64,000 bases of DNA. It comes from Patagioenas fasciata. Its lineage: Eukaryota > Chordata > Aves > Columbiformes > Columbidae. Shown here piece by piece: positions 53,301 to 62,600 of the stretch (its first letter is position 1; each line of letters opens with the position of its first letter). Below the pieces are notes generated by a model. The model made no database searches. It was not told the origin of the DNA and saw only the letters and a list, made by a program, of their open reading frames with translations. The position numbers and the translations under genes are program-made. The stretch spans positions 62,888,001-62,952,000 of the forward strand of contig NC_092520.1 in NCBI RefSeq assembly GCF_037038585.1. The letters are read 5' to 3'.

Positions 53301-53567
53301 ATTTACCGTAGAATTTACATAAGTAATGCACCCTTTCAAGTGCTGTAGCAGCATTGGTATGCTAGGTAGATTTTTTTATTTTTAAGAATAGAAAAATATG
53401 ATTAATGTAGATATTTTTTAAGAGTTTGGAATACAAAAATGTTTTGGCTGAGATAAGCTGTAGTTGCAGATCTGTTATAATATAATAAAACTAAACTGAA
53501 AGTATTCCTCTGTTCTTTTTGATAGTTATTGAGCAATAACTAAAGTGTGAACAGCAAAAAAAATAAA
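2287..53567 (+). CDS. NAXD: NAXD: ATP-dependent (S)-NAD(P)H-hydrate dehydratase, whole gene (joined exons)
   Basis: The enzyme dehydrates damaged (S)-NADHX and NADPHX back to NADH and NADPH using ATP, working with the epimerase NAXE. Ten coding exons join in frame: alternative first exons 2287-2353 or 2432-2513, then 9547-9697, 10977-11022, 12438-12526, 25373-25481, 39803-39853, 39934-40038, 40385-40505, 49337-49457 and 53095-53245. All introns are GT-AG. The product is 341 aa (signal-peptide form) or 336 aa (mitochondrial form), close to the mammalian size. In the 341-aa numbering the ribokinase-like (YjeF C-terminal/CARKD) domain shows GRIGIVGG at 68-75, GPGLGRD at 145-151, IIIDADGLW at 172-180, [10 protein letters not shown] at 198-207, VQKGERD at 238-244 and the catalytic GGQGD at 265-269. 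Every expected motif is present and no frame is broken. The end is set to the second polyadenylation signal. Identification is by family knowledge; no database search was run. Confidence 0.96.
2432..2513 (+). CDS. NAXD: NAXD alternative first exon, signal-peptide form
   Basis: The ATG at 2432 has A at -3. It encodes 27 residues with a basic start (MWGRG) and an Ala/Leu-rich hydrophobic core up to LWLRCDE, then one base and a GTATAA donor at 2514. Spliced to 9547 it gives the expected NAXD sequence [10 protein letters not shown]. The hydrophobic stretch fits the ER-targeted form described for mammalian NAXD. Confidence 0.85.
3298..3331 (+). promoter_or_regulatory. Potential G-quadruplex tract
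   Basis: Five or more G-runs of three or more bases occur within 34 bases, separated by loops of one to four bases. The pattern meets the usual G4 rule. It lies between the NAXD first exons and the nested gene. Confidence 0.5.
3813..3896 (+). repeat. Polypyrimidine tract in 5' UTR of nested gene
   Basis: About 84 bases are almost entirely C and T with only a few G interruptions, ending 38 bases before the ATG at 3934. Such tracts can form triplex DNA or act as promoter initiator and pyrimidine-rich leader elements; which applies here is unknown. Confidence 0.7.
3934..4492 (+). CDS. Nested gene exon 1 (SANT-like domain)
   Basis: The exon holds 186 codons plus one base, followed by the consensus donor GTGAGT at 4493. 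Reading through the donor meets TAG at once, which supports splicing here. Codons are strongly GC-biased at third positions, in keeping with the CpG island. Confidence 0.85.
3934..6163 (+). CDS. Nested Myb/SANT-like (trihelix) DNA-binding domain protein, two exons
   Basis: Exons 3934-4492 and 5760-6163 join in phase 1 to give 320 residues. Residues 8-98 look like a Myb/SANT-like trihelix domain (Myb_DNA-bind_4 type, as in ZSCAN20, ZSCAN29 and MSANTD proteins): [15 protein letters not shown], then [35 protein letters not shown] and [10 protein letters not shown], with the three spaced tryptophan or aromatic positions and the basic third helix. Residues 103-135 are Pro/Gly/Ala-rich, 138-164 are acidic, 171-174 is IKVE (SUMO-type), 203-210 is PKRSKKRH (probable nuclear signal) and about 217-268 is a charged coiled coil rich in Met and Gln. 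The likely role is a nuclear DNA-binding or transcription factor. The ATG at 3934 has A at -3; the open frame upstream has no cleaner start. The gene lies wholly in NAXD intron 1 on the same strand. I do not recognise a specific gene name. Confidence 0.85.
4493..5759 (+). other. Intron of the nested gene
   Basis: GTGAGT to TTTTTAG, 1,267 bases. The first 130 bases are still CpG-rich; the remainder is AT-rich with no feature I can support. Confidence 0.75.
5760..6163 (+). CDS. Nested gene exon 2 (coiled coil, stop)
   Basis: A pyrimidine tract and TTTTTAG precede 5760. The exon encodes residues 187-320, starting [16 protein letters not shown] and ending SLYSINKS with TAG at 6161-6163. Unlike exon 1 its codons are AT-rich. 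The frame stays open for 134 codons and has ordinary protein composition. Confidence 0.83.
6152..6217 (+). terminator. Polyadenylation signals of the nested gene
   Basis: AATAAA occurs at 6152-6157, just before the stop codon, and again at 6212-6217, 49 bases after it. The second would give a compact 3' UTR of about 65-80 bases. Confidence 0.55.
6218..9546 (+). other. Remainder of NAXD intron 1
   Basis: AT-rich intron after the nested gene. Apart from the A/C tract at 7087 and T-runs near 8130 and 8410 I see no repeat or exon. Confidence 0.7.
7087..7162 (+). repeat. A/C-rich simple-sequence tract
   Basis: A-runs of nine to twelve alternate with AAACC, AAACAC and CCCACC words. It is the opposite-strand counterpart of the T/G-rich tracts elsewhere. 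Confidence 0.7.
9547..9697 (+). CDS. NAXD: NAXD exon 2
   Basis: The acceptor TTTTCAG precedes 9547 and the donor GTAAGT follows 9697. It enters in phase 1 and leaves in phase 2. It encodes the start of the mature enzyme: the helix with [14 protein letters not shown], then [22 protein letters not shown], which begins the CARKD domain. The internal Met of SLKDMEN could start a cytosolic form. Confidence 0.96.
10035..10055 (+). repeat. Poly(T) tract
   Basis: A run of 21 T in NAXD intron 2, with similar runs at about 11495-11511, 36485-36500 and 47377-47393. Confidence 0.9.
10977..11022 (+). CDS. NAXD: NAXD exon 3
   Basis: This 46-base exon lies between TTCTAG and GTATGT. It encodes [15 protein letters not shown], the conserved segment after the GIVGG strand of the YjeF C-terminal family. 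Confidence 0.95.
12438..12526 (+). CDS. NAXD: NAXD exon 4
   Basis: The exon is bounded by TTTTTAG and GTAAGT and runs from phase 0 to phase 2. It encodes [20 protein letters not shown] and then [10 protein letters not shown], strongly conserved in NAXD. Confidence 0.95.
12527..25372 (+). other. NAXD intron 4 (12.8 kb)
   Basis: No exon could be supported. It holds T/G-rich tracts (13556-13625, 17150-17232), an AT-rich imperfect repeat near 23630-23700, the 32-base duplication at 23085, and two patches of higher GC and CpG (about 14600-15130 and 24090-24380) of unknown nature. All open frames are short and lack protein-like composition. Confidence 0.7.
23085..23140 (+). repeat. Short tandem duplication, 32-base period
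   Basis: GTACTTGTTCTGCTTTCTTT occurs at 23085 and again at 23117 in NAXD intron 4. It is a small local duplication with no evident function. Confidence 0.8.
25373..25481 (+). CDS. NAXD: NAXD exon 5
   Basis: The exon follows a 12.8-kb intron. The acceptor CCATTTAG and donor GTAATG bound 109 bases. It encodes [17 protein letters not shown] followed by [10 protein letters not shown], the glycine-rich loop of the ribokinase-like fold. Confidence 0.95.
30160..30364 (+). mobile_element. CR1 LINE 3' fragment
   Basis: The sequence from GTGATGAGGCACTGGAGCAG through GGCCATTCCAACCCAAACC to TTATGATTCTGTG is the CR1 3' terminal coding and UTR region in sense orientation. Confidence 0.88.
30686..31165 (-). 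mobile_element. CR1 LINE fragment, antisense
   Basis: It starts with AGAATCATAGAATCAT, the reversed CR1 tail. On the minus strand an open frame at 31126-30758 reads [20 protein letters not shown], then [20 protein letters not shown] and [13 protein letters not shown], typical of the CR1 ORF2 C-terminus. It is fairly intact and probably a younger copy. Confidence 0.93.
34745..34885 (+). repeat. T/G-rich simple-sequence tract
   Basis: About 140 bases consist of TTGGTTGG, TTTGTTTG and GTTTTTTG words with almost no A. Similar tracts on the same strand occur at 17150-17232, 36950-37010 and 46230-46305. Long open frames here are by-products of composition, not genes. Confidence 0.75.
37915..38035 (+). 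repeat. Second copy of the 38885 relic family
   Basis: TGCTGTCTTACATAATACCTCGCTAACC, TGGTGTCTAATCAGAACAGC and ATTGGACCTTTGGATG parallel the words at 38915-39020 in the same order and orientation. This supports a shared ancient repeat. Confidence 0.4.
38885..39060 (+). mobile_element. Probable old CR1-like relic
   Basis: CTTGCTAACCTGTGGAACTC, GAGTTTAGTAACATTCAAAG and ACTTCTGGATGAATACC follow the order seen near the 3' end of ancient CR1 elements (valid-amplicon words CTGTGGAACTC and ATTCAAA-GGA-TTGGA). The similarity is weak. Confidence 0.45.
39803..39853 (+). CDS. NAXD: NAXD exon 6
   Basis: This 51-base exon, between TTTTTTGCAG and GTAAGT, encodes [17 protein letters not shown]. It is preceded by a 14.3-kb intron and separated from exon 7 by only 80 bases. 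Confidence 0.95.
39934..40038 (+). CDS. NAXD: NAXD exon 7
   Basis: Acceptor TTTTTGCAG and donor GTGAGC bound 35 codons. The exon completes IDADGLW and carries [17 protein letters not shown], in which the TPNxxEF motif of the family contributes to the nucleotide and metal site. The following intron is 346 bases. Confidence 0.95.
40385..40505 (+). CDS. NAXD: NAXD exon 8
   Basis: Acceptor GTTGTAG and donor GTAAGT bound the exon, which runs from phase 0 to phase 1. It encodes [12 protein letters not shown] and then [20 protein letters not shown]. The VxxKGxxD strand is a family hallmark. Confidence 0.95.
43185..43405 (+). mobile_element. Old CR1-like relic
   Basis: GGTTGGAAGCTGAAGCTTAA, TAAATTCAGATTAAAAACAAGG and TTCTGGCCTTAAAATC resemble the 3' region of ancient CR1 families shared with turtles and crocodilians. 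It is highly diverged. Identification is from memory of the consensus pattern. Confidence 0.6.
47672..47702. repeat. (TA)n followed by poly(T)
   Basis: Nine to ten TA units are followed directly by twelve T. It is a simple repeat in NAXD intron 8. Confidence 0.85.
49337..49457 (+). CDS. NAXD: NAXD exon 9 (catalytic GGQGD)
   Basis: Acceptor TTTGTAG and donor GTATGA bound the exon. It encodes [20 protein letters not shown] and the following [17 protein letters not shown]. The Asp of GGQGD is the expected catalytic base of this fold. Confidence 0.95.
49719..49778. repeat. AT/ATAG microsatellite
   Basis: An (AT)n tract at 49719-49739 is followed by ATAGATAGATACAG and a second AT tract at 49766-49778. 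It is a compound simple repeat in NAXD intron 9, 260 bases after exon 9. Confidence 0.85.
50281..50615 (-). mobile_element. CR1 LINE fragment, antisense
   Basis: It begins CACAGAATCATAGAATAGTT and continues GGGTTGGAAGAGAC, ACCTCTCTGGGCAACCTG and CCTTGTCCTGTTGCAACAGG. This is the CR1 3' UTR and terminal ORF2 region on the minus strand. Confidence 0.92.
51520..52172 (+). mobile_element. CR1 LINE fragment, sense
   Basis: It runs from ATGAGCCAGCAGTGTGCCCT to ACATTCTGTGATTCTATAG. A frame at 51541-51879 encodes [12 protein letters not shown] and [15 protein letters not shown], broken by a stop at about 51877; the rest is shifted. It lies 0.9 kb after the antisense copy at 50281 inside NAXD intron 9. 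Confidence 0.92.
53095..53245 (+). CDS. NAXD: NAXD exon 10, C-terminus and stop
   Basis: Acceptor CTTGTAG precedes 53095. The exon encodes [20 protein letters not shown] and ends [13 protein letters not shown] with TGA at 53243-53245. The LFET end is the usual NAXD C-terminus. The 3' UTR follows directly. Confidence 0.95.
53484..53567 (+). terminator. NAXD: NAXD polyadenylation signals
   Basis: Two AATAAA hexamers lie 239 and 317 bases after the stop, at 53484-53489 and 53562-53567. Cleavage would fall about 10-30 bases after either one, giving a 3' UTR of roughly 270 or 350 bases. Confidence 0.7.
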
Positions 53568-53589
53568 ATGCACTTGATACTCTAGATAA

Positions 53590-56465
53590 AATTCTTCCAC
53601 CAGCTCAACTGAATTTCTTGGATTGCACCAAGGTTGTCATGTTCTTAGACCCTCTGTCTAGAATTAGCTATTGCACTTCATTTTTTGCCATGCTCATATA
53701 TTAAGAAGCAAGAAGTCAGCCTCTTTGGAAAGGGAACGCATGAGAGTTGCTGTAGATTTTGAATGTAATTAGTTGCCTTTTCCCATTCCCAGTCCCAGAG
53801 GCAGCATCTGTTCCAAGAATATACCCCTTCCTGCAATGTCTTGGGTATTTTTGGAAAAAGTTCCCCCATGGTAGAATAAGGATATACTGTAGGTGTCTTA
53901 GCATTAAGCAGTAATTACGCTTACCTGGAAAGAATATTTTCTGTTCCTTTAGCTGGCCTTGAATCTTCTAGAACTTGCTATGATGAACTTGGTGAAATTA
54001 TCACTTGGACAGGTAGGAGGTAGGGTAAGAAACTTACTGATTCCTCACTGAACTAACCGGTCACACTCTCAGTGATCGCAGAAGCGTGAAGTGCTTTCAA
54101 ACCTCGCGTTGCCCGCTGCGTTACAGCTCTGAGGCGACGGCTGTACAGCTGCAGAGGTGGCTCTTCATTAACCAGCGGGAATAGGAATTGAATCAGGAAC
54201 AAAAGGCAGACAGCAGCACATACATAACCCTGCACTCAGTGCTGCGCAGGCAGCCGGACGCTGCACGTCAAAGGCAGGAATAGGAAAACAATGGTTGGTG
54301 TTCGAGCTCTGAGTGCAGCACCGGGCGTTAGGGGCTTTTTACTCGGTCTTTAGCAGGACAGGAATGGCCTTAACAGCAGAAGTCCTGGCTGGCTGAGTAG
54401 ATGAGTGTTTGTTATAAAGGGGAAGTTGTGTGGGATTTTGCACAGTATCATTTCTTAGATTTTTGGAAATTCAGTCAAAGCTTGCAGGGATTGAACCAAT
54501 ATGGAGAGAGGGGCAGGTTCACACAACTTCATTTACACAACTTCCTGTAAGGTCTGGAAGTGGGTTCTGGCCTTAAACCTGCAATCTAGCTCCAAGTGTA
54601 TATACTCTTTATTAAAGAAGTGCAGAAACAAGCATATCCTGTGTCTGGTTATTGCAACAGGTGTTATATACTCACTGCAGCCCCTCTTTTCCACTGATCC
54701 AGCTCTAGATGAGCGCACGATGTCGTGCATACGTGAGATGGCATTTGGTACCTTGCAATAGCTGCCCACAGAAAGCACTTGCAATTAGAAAGGCTGCTCC
54801 AAGTGTTTCCTTTCAGCCCTTATAGTTGATATTTCTGGATGCACTGTGACTACTACCTCACCCTGATGCATTTTTTTTGTTTGTTTTTCTTTTTAAACCA
54901 ATTACCTATTTTAAAAAAATAGGTTTTTAAATGTTTGCTCATTTTGGTCTATGAGGGTTCACAGACTTTTTAGATTAGAGCAATGTCGACTCATAAGAGA
55001 TGGGTTTTGGTGTTTAATTTAAGCAGTTTTGTAAACTGTCTACATCTTTGGGGAAACTTAGCTACTGTTGTTTTTCCCCCTAAAACTACTGGAGAAGCCT
55101 GACTCCTTTTAAATAAAATCAGAAGTTAAAACTGATTTTAAAACAGCTACTGGATTTCCTTTAAAATGAGCTCTCTTTTTTTGTGTATTTAGAACATCAG
55201 TGGTATTATAATCTAAATGGCATTTGTAGGCGAAGTCAGTCAATTAACAGAGCTCAGTACAGATTTCCACCTGCTGTGTTGGCTTTAAATCTACACAGAA
55301 GTTGTAACTCTTGTTATTCACTAATGTATACAAATTGTTACAATTTTTAAACATTCTGGAAATGTAGCAGTTTCTTTTGGTAGGAAATAAAAATAATAGC
55401 AAATTAATTGTGTGTACTTTGTTTGGTGTGTTCCGGTCACATTTCCCACAGAAGCTGAGCTGATGGTTCCCCATTCCTTCTAGCTGAGTAGAGCAATACA
55501 GGCACTCAGATTTAAAACATCAACAGCATCAAATAAGCCTCTGTGAAAGTGCTGACAGAGACCTTCCCCCATCTTCTCTAGGGGTACCAATACCCAGAAA
55601 GGGAGCAGAAAAACAGCTGCACCTTTTATTCTCAACCAATAAAAGCCTTTATCCTGTTGAGTGGATTTGTGAGAGCTGTATTTTCAAATTCCGTGTAGAT
55701 GGACTCGTGTTCTTATTTTTGTTCTCTCTTTATAAATGGATTTTAAGAAAGTGCACCCATAGGTAAAGTACAAGTCCCATATAAACTCAGCTGTTAGAAC
55801 AGAGGTCGCCTCACGTGCAAGGCAGGGCTCTGCGCCTGCTGACAGCTGCACCATCCAGCGGACTTTTTAAGACAAACATGGCAAAAGGAAAAAGGTAACT
55901 GAACAGGTAATAACTACACATACTAATGATGTCTTTCCAGTTCTGGTGGAGAGATCCTGAGCTTGCTGCCCTCCCAGCGCTAGGGAAATTTCAGTGTATT
56001 CTGTGCCAAAGCAAGCTGAGGAGATAGATAGATACCAAACCTTACAGATAACTGGACACCAGCATATCCTGGTTAAAGATTTCACAGGACCAAAACAGCC
56101 ACACTGCAATAATGAAACACTTCAAGGCTAAAAGCATCACCTCCTTCCCTGCCTGAGGGGAACACAATTGTTCAAACCACTAGGCATGAAACTGTTTCTT
56201 CACTCAAAGACAGGCCTGAGTTCTTGCCTCTGTCTTCACTCCATCTTCACGACATTTCAATTCTCAGCACCAGCTCAGCCCAGTGGGGGAGAGAGCAGAG
56301 CACGTAGGAGTGGGGCTGAGGCACTCCCTGTGTGGGCAGCACAAGCTGCTCCCCTGTATTCCCAATGCTTCTTCCACCACCTGCACACCTGCTGCCAGGC
56401 CCATAGGTATTCACCTCGTGGTAGTGTCAACAGGTTTGCTCAGATTATAGTAGATCTTTGTTGGC
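53590..56465. other. Intergenic space between convergent NAXD and CARS2
   Basis: About 2.9 kb of unremarkable sequence with no open frame that looks like protein. Both genes end toward it, so only termination signals are expected. Confidence 0.7.
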
Positions 56466-56486
56466 CATTGTGTTCCAAAGACTTTT

Positions 56487-56492
56487 TTTATT
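56487..56492 (-). terminator. CARS2: CARS2 polyadenylation signal
   Basis: TTTATT on the plus strand is AATAAA on the minus strand, 81 bases past the CARS2 stop. Cleavage would fall near 56460-56475. Confidence 0.6.
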
Positions 56493-56572
56493 TAGAAAGT
56501 TACTATTTACAAGTGTTGCCAAAGTAGCTGAAACAAACAAAAAACAAACAAAACAAGTTCAAGGATGAAGGA

Positions 56573-56647
56573 TCAGCTTTTCTTCTCAGTCTGAGGCTCT
56601 GCTTGCCCTCCTTCTACGATTTCCCAGGTTGAAACAGCAGCTCTGTC
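56573..56647 (-). CDS. CARS2: CARS2 last exon
   Basis: On the minus strand an acceptor TCTTACAG precedes 56647. The exon encodes [19 protein letters not shown] and then TEKKS with TGA. The STWE motif matches the CARS2 C-terminus. It was too short to stand out as an open frame and was found by looking for the continuation of the previous exon. Confidence 0.9.
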   Translation of the reverse strand, partial: DRAAVSTWEIVEGGQAEPQTEKKS

Positions 56648-59600
56648 CTGTAAGAAGAAGTTTGCAGGTCAATCCCAGCACTCTGGAGCCACCGGTATCA
56701 CACATGTGTAGGTATCTGGAGACACAGGGTTTTAACCAGGCTTCATTCAGCAAAGCTATTAATGCAGTTCAGTAAAACAGGCGGCCATACCATCCCACCC
56801 AAGTGCCATTGATACTAATAACTCTCGATAAAACAAACCCAGACAATTCTTCCTTGTTAAGAAGGAAAAAACCCACAGTAGAAATGTCACCTCTTCAGCG
56901 TAGGATGCTGCAGCGGTGTGTGGTCTCTTACCTCAGTATTTTCTGTTAAACTCAGGCAATCAGATTTTCGTATTGAAATGGCTCATGGCCACGGAAAACA
57001 GCTCTTCTTATGGCTAATGCATGACAACATACTGCTTAGCATTTGATCTCCTGAATTTTAGGATAGCAGCCTGTTGCTGTAAATCTCTGTAATGCACTAC
57101 TGTCATATTTGTGAAAGAGAGCATTTCAGTCAAACTGAGCATTGCTGACTGTTAAGATCCAGCCGCTTGACTAAAATTGTTGAAAATAAAACAAAAGTTG
57201 ATCTGAATATTGAAAGCTGACAATGTCGCATGAGTTCTGACTCATGAGAGGCTGGAATACAATGTAGAATTTTATTTGCATTGAAGTGAAAACTGGTTTT
57301 GATGCATAAATACCCAATTACTACATTTTATTTAGTAGCACAGATTAGATTGCATTTCAAGCACACTGTCACCAAATGGTTGGGGTTGGAAGGGAGCTCT
57401 GGAGATCATCCAGTCCAACCCACTTGCTGAAGCAGGTTCACCCAGAGCAGATCACACAGGAAGGTGTCCAGGCGGGTCCTGAATGTCTCCAGAGAAGGAG
57501 ACTCCACAACCTCTCTGGACATGACATGGCAGACCAGGGCATAGTTTCATCAGGTTATTCCAAGTTCCGTAACTTCAAATAACAGAACATTCTCTGCATT
57601 GAGCAGCATGAGAGAAGAAGCCAGTGTACAGAGATCACGAACTCACGAGCTGAAGGAGAAAAGCCGAAGGAGAAACTACCCTTCCTGCAAAGCTAATTTT
57701 TAAAGGAATTCAGTTACTAGCATTTTCTAAGTCACTACTCGCACCCTAGAGCGGACAAGCCCTCCCTGCCCAGCCCCAAACTGGGGGTTCCTAGTCTATT
57801 CTGCGTGGAGATGAGGCTCGTTTGCTCCATTTGTTCTGCTGCTTTTCCTTCTGCACGTGGACTTGAGAAGTTGCTGCTGACTTCAGCCGCACATGACAGA
57901 CGGAAAGAACATTGACATGACTGCCTGCATGTCATGGGGCTCATGGGAGCTTCACAGAAATCAGAGGCTGCATAGAAAAAATAAAATCTAATTCCTTCCT
58001 CAAGTTCTTATTAACAAGCAGGACCGCAGGGGTTTTGGCAATAGCCAACCCACCCAGCCAAGCAGACTCATGCTGAGCCCGAGGGTGGAGAGAGACCTCC
58101 TTTGAGTAGGGACACATCCTGTGGCACACGTGCTCCAGTGAGCCTGTGCGAGGAACTGCATCGCTTGGTGTGCAGGACTCTTCTGGGATTTGCAAAGGCA
58201 GGATCTGGGCAGCCTTCTCAGCACACCTCCAGGTACTTCCACAGTATCAGCAAAAAAAGGAGTTTGGCTTTGGGCACGTGCCGTGTGTGCTCATACGTGC
58301 ACTTGTGCTTTGTCTTCAGCAGCAAACCCCTCTGGGACAGGTAGGAGACAGACTATGCCAAGCTTCTGGTTATTGAAAAAATGTTGAAGTTAATGCAATG
58401 GGCTGAATCCTGACTAAGGCAAATCTCTAGGATATTAAATGTCCATAAATCCCTTTAAAAAGAAAGCAAAACAAATCTTCAAAAGGGTGGGGGTGGGACT
58501 GCAGCCCTTTTGCCAGAAAGATCAAAGGGGAGTCATCTTCTCCAAGACTTTGTCTCAGTGCAGTTGTTTGGATTTGCAAACTTTCTTGACAGATGAGTAG
58601 AGCGAGGACTCAGCTACATACAAACAAGTGAAGGAAGCAGATGTTTCACCTTCCCACAGCCTTCCTTCGCTTTCACAGCTGCAGCTCAGCTCCGCTGCAC
58701 TTTGGCCCTCACCGCAGTCTGTATCAGCGCGCTTGCTTTCATCTGAGATTGCAGGACAGCTGACCACACTTCACGTTTGGTTTTCTTAGGTACACTGGCA
58801 AATGACAGCTCTCACATTCAGCAATTAGAGAGGATATATGCTGTCACTCCCTAATGTCATCGTGCTTTACATCCTCCCGTTGACAAATTCAAGGCTCAAG
58901 TGAGGGGAAAAAAAGGAGCAGCATGAACTGGACAGAGGAAGAAACACTGGAGAAAAAGGGGAGGATTATTCCACATGCGAGAAACAACGCTGACCCTAGA
59001 AGGGCTGGAGCAGAGGTGAGAAGGGCTGTGAATTAAGAGGAACTGGGAGAGGCAGCAACCATTGACGTAACATAGCACCTGGGGACCAGGAGGAGACAGT
59101 AAGGCAGTGAAGGGATTTCTCTTGAGCAGGAGACACCGTTGGGGTAAAGGAAAAGCACAGTGGCATTAGGTATAGGATGAAAGCAGAAAGCAAGGTTGAG
59201 AGAGGAGTGGTACAGGAATCTGGCAAAGTACTTAGGGCTCAGGAACAGCTGGGAATGGAGCTGCTGGAGATAGAAGGGGCTTTCTCATGAGGACTGAGCA
59301 TTTTGGGTGGGGGAATGCAGGGACGGTAGAGGGAAAGCATTATTTTCATAAGTCATCCCAGTTTACTTTCCAGTTCCTCTACGATCTTTTCAAAGACTGC
59401 ACACAGTATCACTCCTTTCCGTCTGGATTGAACTTGGGCAACCTAGGGCTTTCTGAACCTTACAGGATTTTCAGCGGGTAAATGGTGCACCCTTGGGAAC
59501 TGCAGAAGTATAATAGCTACAGCCTGCATGGAGACACGAGGCTGCAGGGGAGCAGAGGAGAAGACTCACAGCACCACCAACCAAGGGCTTAACTTCCACC

Positions 59601-62600
59601 TCTCCAGCCACTGCAGTCGTGCAGGGAGCAGAGCACAACACTGAAAGCTGTTGAAAAGGCTCAAAGGGCAAAAATAAACGTTTTCTTAAAAAAATAACTA
59701 GTGGTCTCACAAAGAAGATTACTGCCGGTTACCTTGATGTGGATTCCAAAGGCAGCAAGGTCTCCACGCAGGCTGTCACAGGCCTCCAGGAGGGGTTTTC
59801 TCTCCTGCAGTAACTGCTGTCTCTTTGCCTTCTGTTCCTGTTGTGCTCCCTTGGTTCCCACGGCACCCTCCATCGGCACGGCTTCTGCCGCTGCGTCTGG
59901 CAGAGCCAGCGCGTAGTGACGGACCTTCGCACGGAACCTGACCAGCTCCTCAATGACGCTGGAGAGCAGAGCCGAGTCGCCTCCTGCCAGAGCCACCTAG
60001 AAATCAAACAGGTTGCTTTACAAACACCAGAGAGCAATTTGAAGAAAATCCATCCCAACTCAGTAGCACACACTGAGGCCTCGTCACCTCTCAATTGTGC
60101 ATTTTCTGTTGTACTGGTATGATTCAAGTGTTACAATCTCACTAATGTTGGACAAAAAGCTCCAGTGGAGTTATATTTGGTGGTAGTTCAGAGTATTCCT
60201 ATACAGGTGTCTATCTTGGAGCAGAGGGCTCTCACGTGAACGTAACATGCTGCATAACCCAACTGCGGAACTCATCACCACAGGAAACCTCCAAGATGCC
60301 AGAAGCGTGCATATATTAAAAGCAGATTAGACAAATGGAAGAAAAGCCTCGTAACAACCACCTGACAGCAAGGGAAGCCCCATCACCAGCTCAGACAGCC
60401 CCTTGGCTTCAAACGTCGGCAGCTCCAGAGAACGCTCCAGCCTCCTCCTCGGCCTTTGAGCTGCAGACCCTCTTCACGAAACACAAACCAGGAAAAGTGT
60501 CTCGGCTTCAAGTCTCTAGACTACCCTTTCTCCTTGCATCTACAGAAAACCTCCACAAATCCACAGAACTTTTATCTGATCCACCTTATCCAAAGGTTCA
60601 GCTGCCCAACAAGACCTGACAGGGCAGCAACCACCGCACACAGTGGGTCTTCTCTGGCCACTGCCTGGCCCCCTCCTCCCCTCACCCAGCTCTGAGCTCC
60701 CTCAGCTCCCTCTGGCTTGGCCAAAGTCTTGCTGGTCGACATCACAGGGACAGGATGGCCATGCTCTTCTGATGGCTGCTGGGGCGGGAGCTGGGGGGCC
60801 AGCAGAAGAGGAAGGCAACTCCTTGGAGAAGGAGATGATGGCAGAGATGGCCAAGATACCATCCCCGTTTCTCATTAGAAGCAAACTCCTAATGGGGAGG
60901 GAAAGGACAAACCTCCAATCAAGAAGAAAAGGCCATCGCGGTATTTTACCACTAAGATACGAGAGGGGGAGCAGACAAGGGAGCAATGAAATGTAAAGCA
61001 CAGCAAGGTCAGGGGGTAAAGTTGCTGGCAGCGACGCTCGAGTGGGAGCAGAGGAGCAGCTGAGTAATTAAAGCCAGAGGGGACCGTATTTAGTCACCAA
61101 ACAGCAGGATGGAAATGAAAGGGAGTAGTTTCAGAGGTCACTGACCGAAGCAAACAAAGAGGAGGAGAAGGAGGCGAGGGGGAAGCTGTCAGAGACAGAG
61201 CGTGAGATGCTCAATGCTCTCCACAATCATGAAAGGCAGCAAATTCCTCAAACTTTCAAAACACATGAACATACTAAAGAAGAAGTTTATGAGATTGAAG
61301 AAGGTAATAAATCTAAGTGCCAGAAATGCTCCATTGTAAGCTGGGGCAGGTAAAAGAGCAGGATAAATGCTTGAATACAGAAGGGAATGGGAAGACAAAT
61401 GATGAACAGAGCAAGAAACATTCCTCTACAAACACCACTGCCAAAGTTCAAACCAGGCACCTACTCATGACACAAGGCAAGATCCTCCAAGAGGATGGGC
61501 AGCTTTAGGAGATGAAACGATCCAATTTCTGCATAACACACTGTGTAGCCTCTCAGGGCTGATCTGTAATTTCTTCTCCTGCAACACAGATCAATCCAAA
61601 GAGCTCACAAGACGTTTTATATGGCAATTTGGCCCTTGCCTACCCCACAGATGATCACCTGCCTGCACCTGCAGCACAGCACTCCTTGGCAGAGAAAGAG
61701 CCCTCAGCTTTGCTCCCCAGCTCTAAAACAGGCATGATGGTTTCCACCCATCATCTCTTCAGATGCCACGTGCCCGGGGCCACCTGGCTAAGGAACAAGA
61801 AAGTTCGGATGCTGAGCTGTTGTGGCTGGTCTTGAGGTCAGAGAACAATCCCTGCACCGTTTAGCTTGCAGCAGCCCGCAAACCTTCCTGATGAAGATTT
61901 TGATTAATTTACTAGAAGCTGAAAGAGGAGAGGGGCAGAGAAGAGTCTGACATGCTGCTCCTTCCTTCCTGCCTTACCTCGCACCAGCATCTTCTGCTGA
62001 CCCTGCTGCCTGAGAGAAACTCGCACAGCATACAAAAAAGAAAAGCATTCAGACAATTGTTTCAGCAAAATTATAGGTGCAGCAGGCACCTGCATGCAGA
62101 CATCCCAGAATCTGGAGGAATGATTTTGTCACCCAACTTACAGACAAATACAAGTGTTTAGTGTGCCACCAAAAACCAACACGACAAACCACGGCTTAAG
62201 AGGAGTAACACACAGCCAAATCACACCCAACCACTGTTTTGAAAGAAATTTTGTGGAAAAATCCACAAAGAGGTAAAGTAAATACATAAATTTATCACTA
62301 TACTGTCTGACTTCCAAAGGATGAATAAGGTTATTTATATTTTATCTTCTTCTCCCTCTCCCAAATTTTTGCAGAACAGTTTCTCTAAAGAAAGTTTTCA
62401 ACTTCTTTGGTATTCAGCTCCAGATTTGAACAGAAGGGGAGGACAGAACAGCCTGCCAGCCCCCAACAGGGTATTTTGCTTTGAGCTTATCTCTCCCTTT
62501 CTTTTCCCCCCTCCCTATTCCTACCTGTCCAAGCACCAGAGGATATGTAAGGTACTTCCAGTGATGGGCCCCCCATCTCTCTGCAGGGAGATCACAATCA

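Noticed and set aside
60300-61000. Overlapping frames on both strands in a CARS2 intron
   Set aside because: They are caused by purine/pyrimidine strand bias. No motif of CARS2 or any other protein is visible and none joins in phase with the CARS2 exons.
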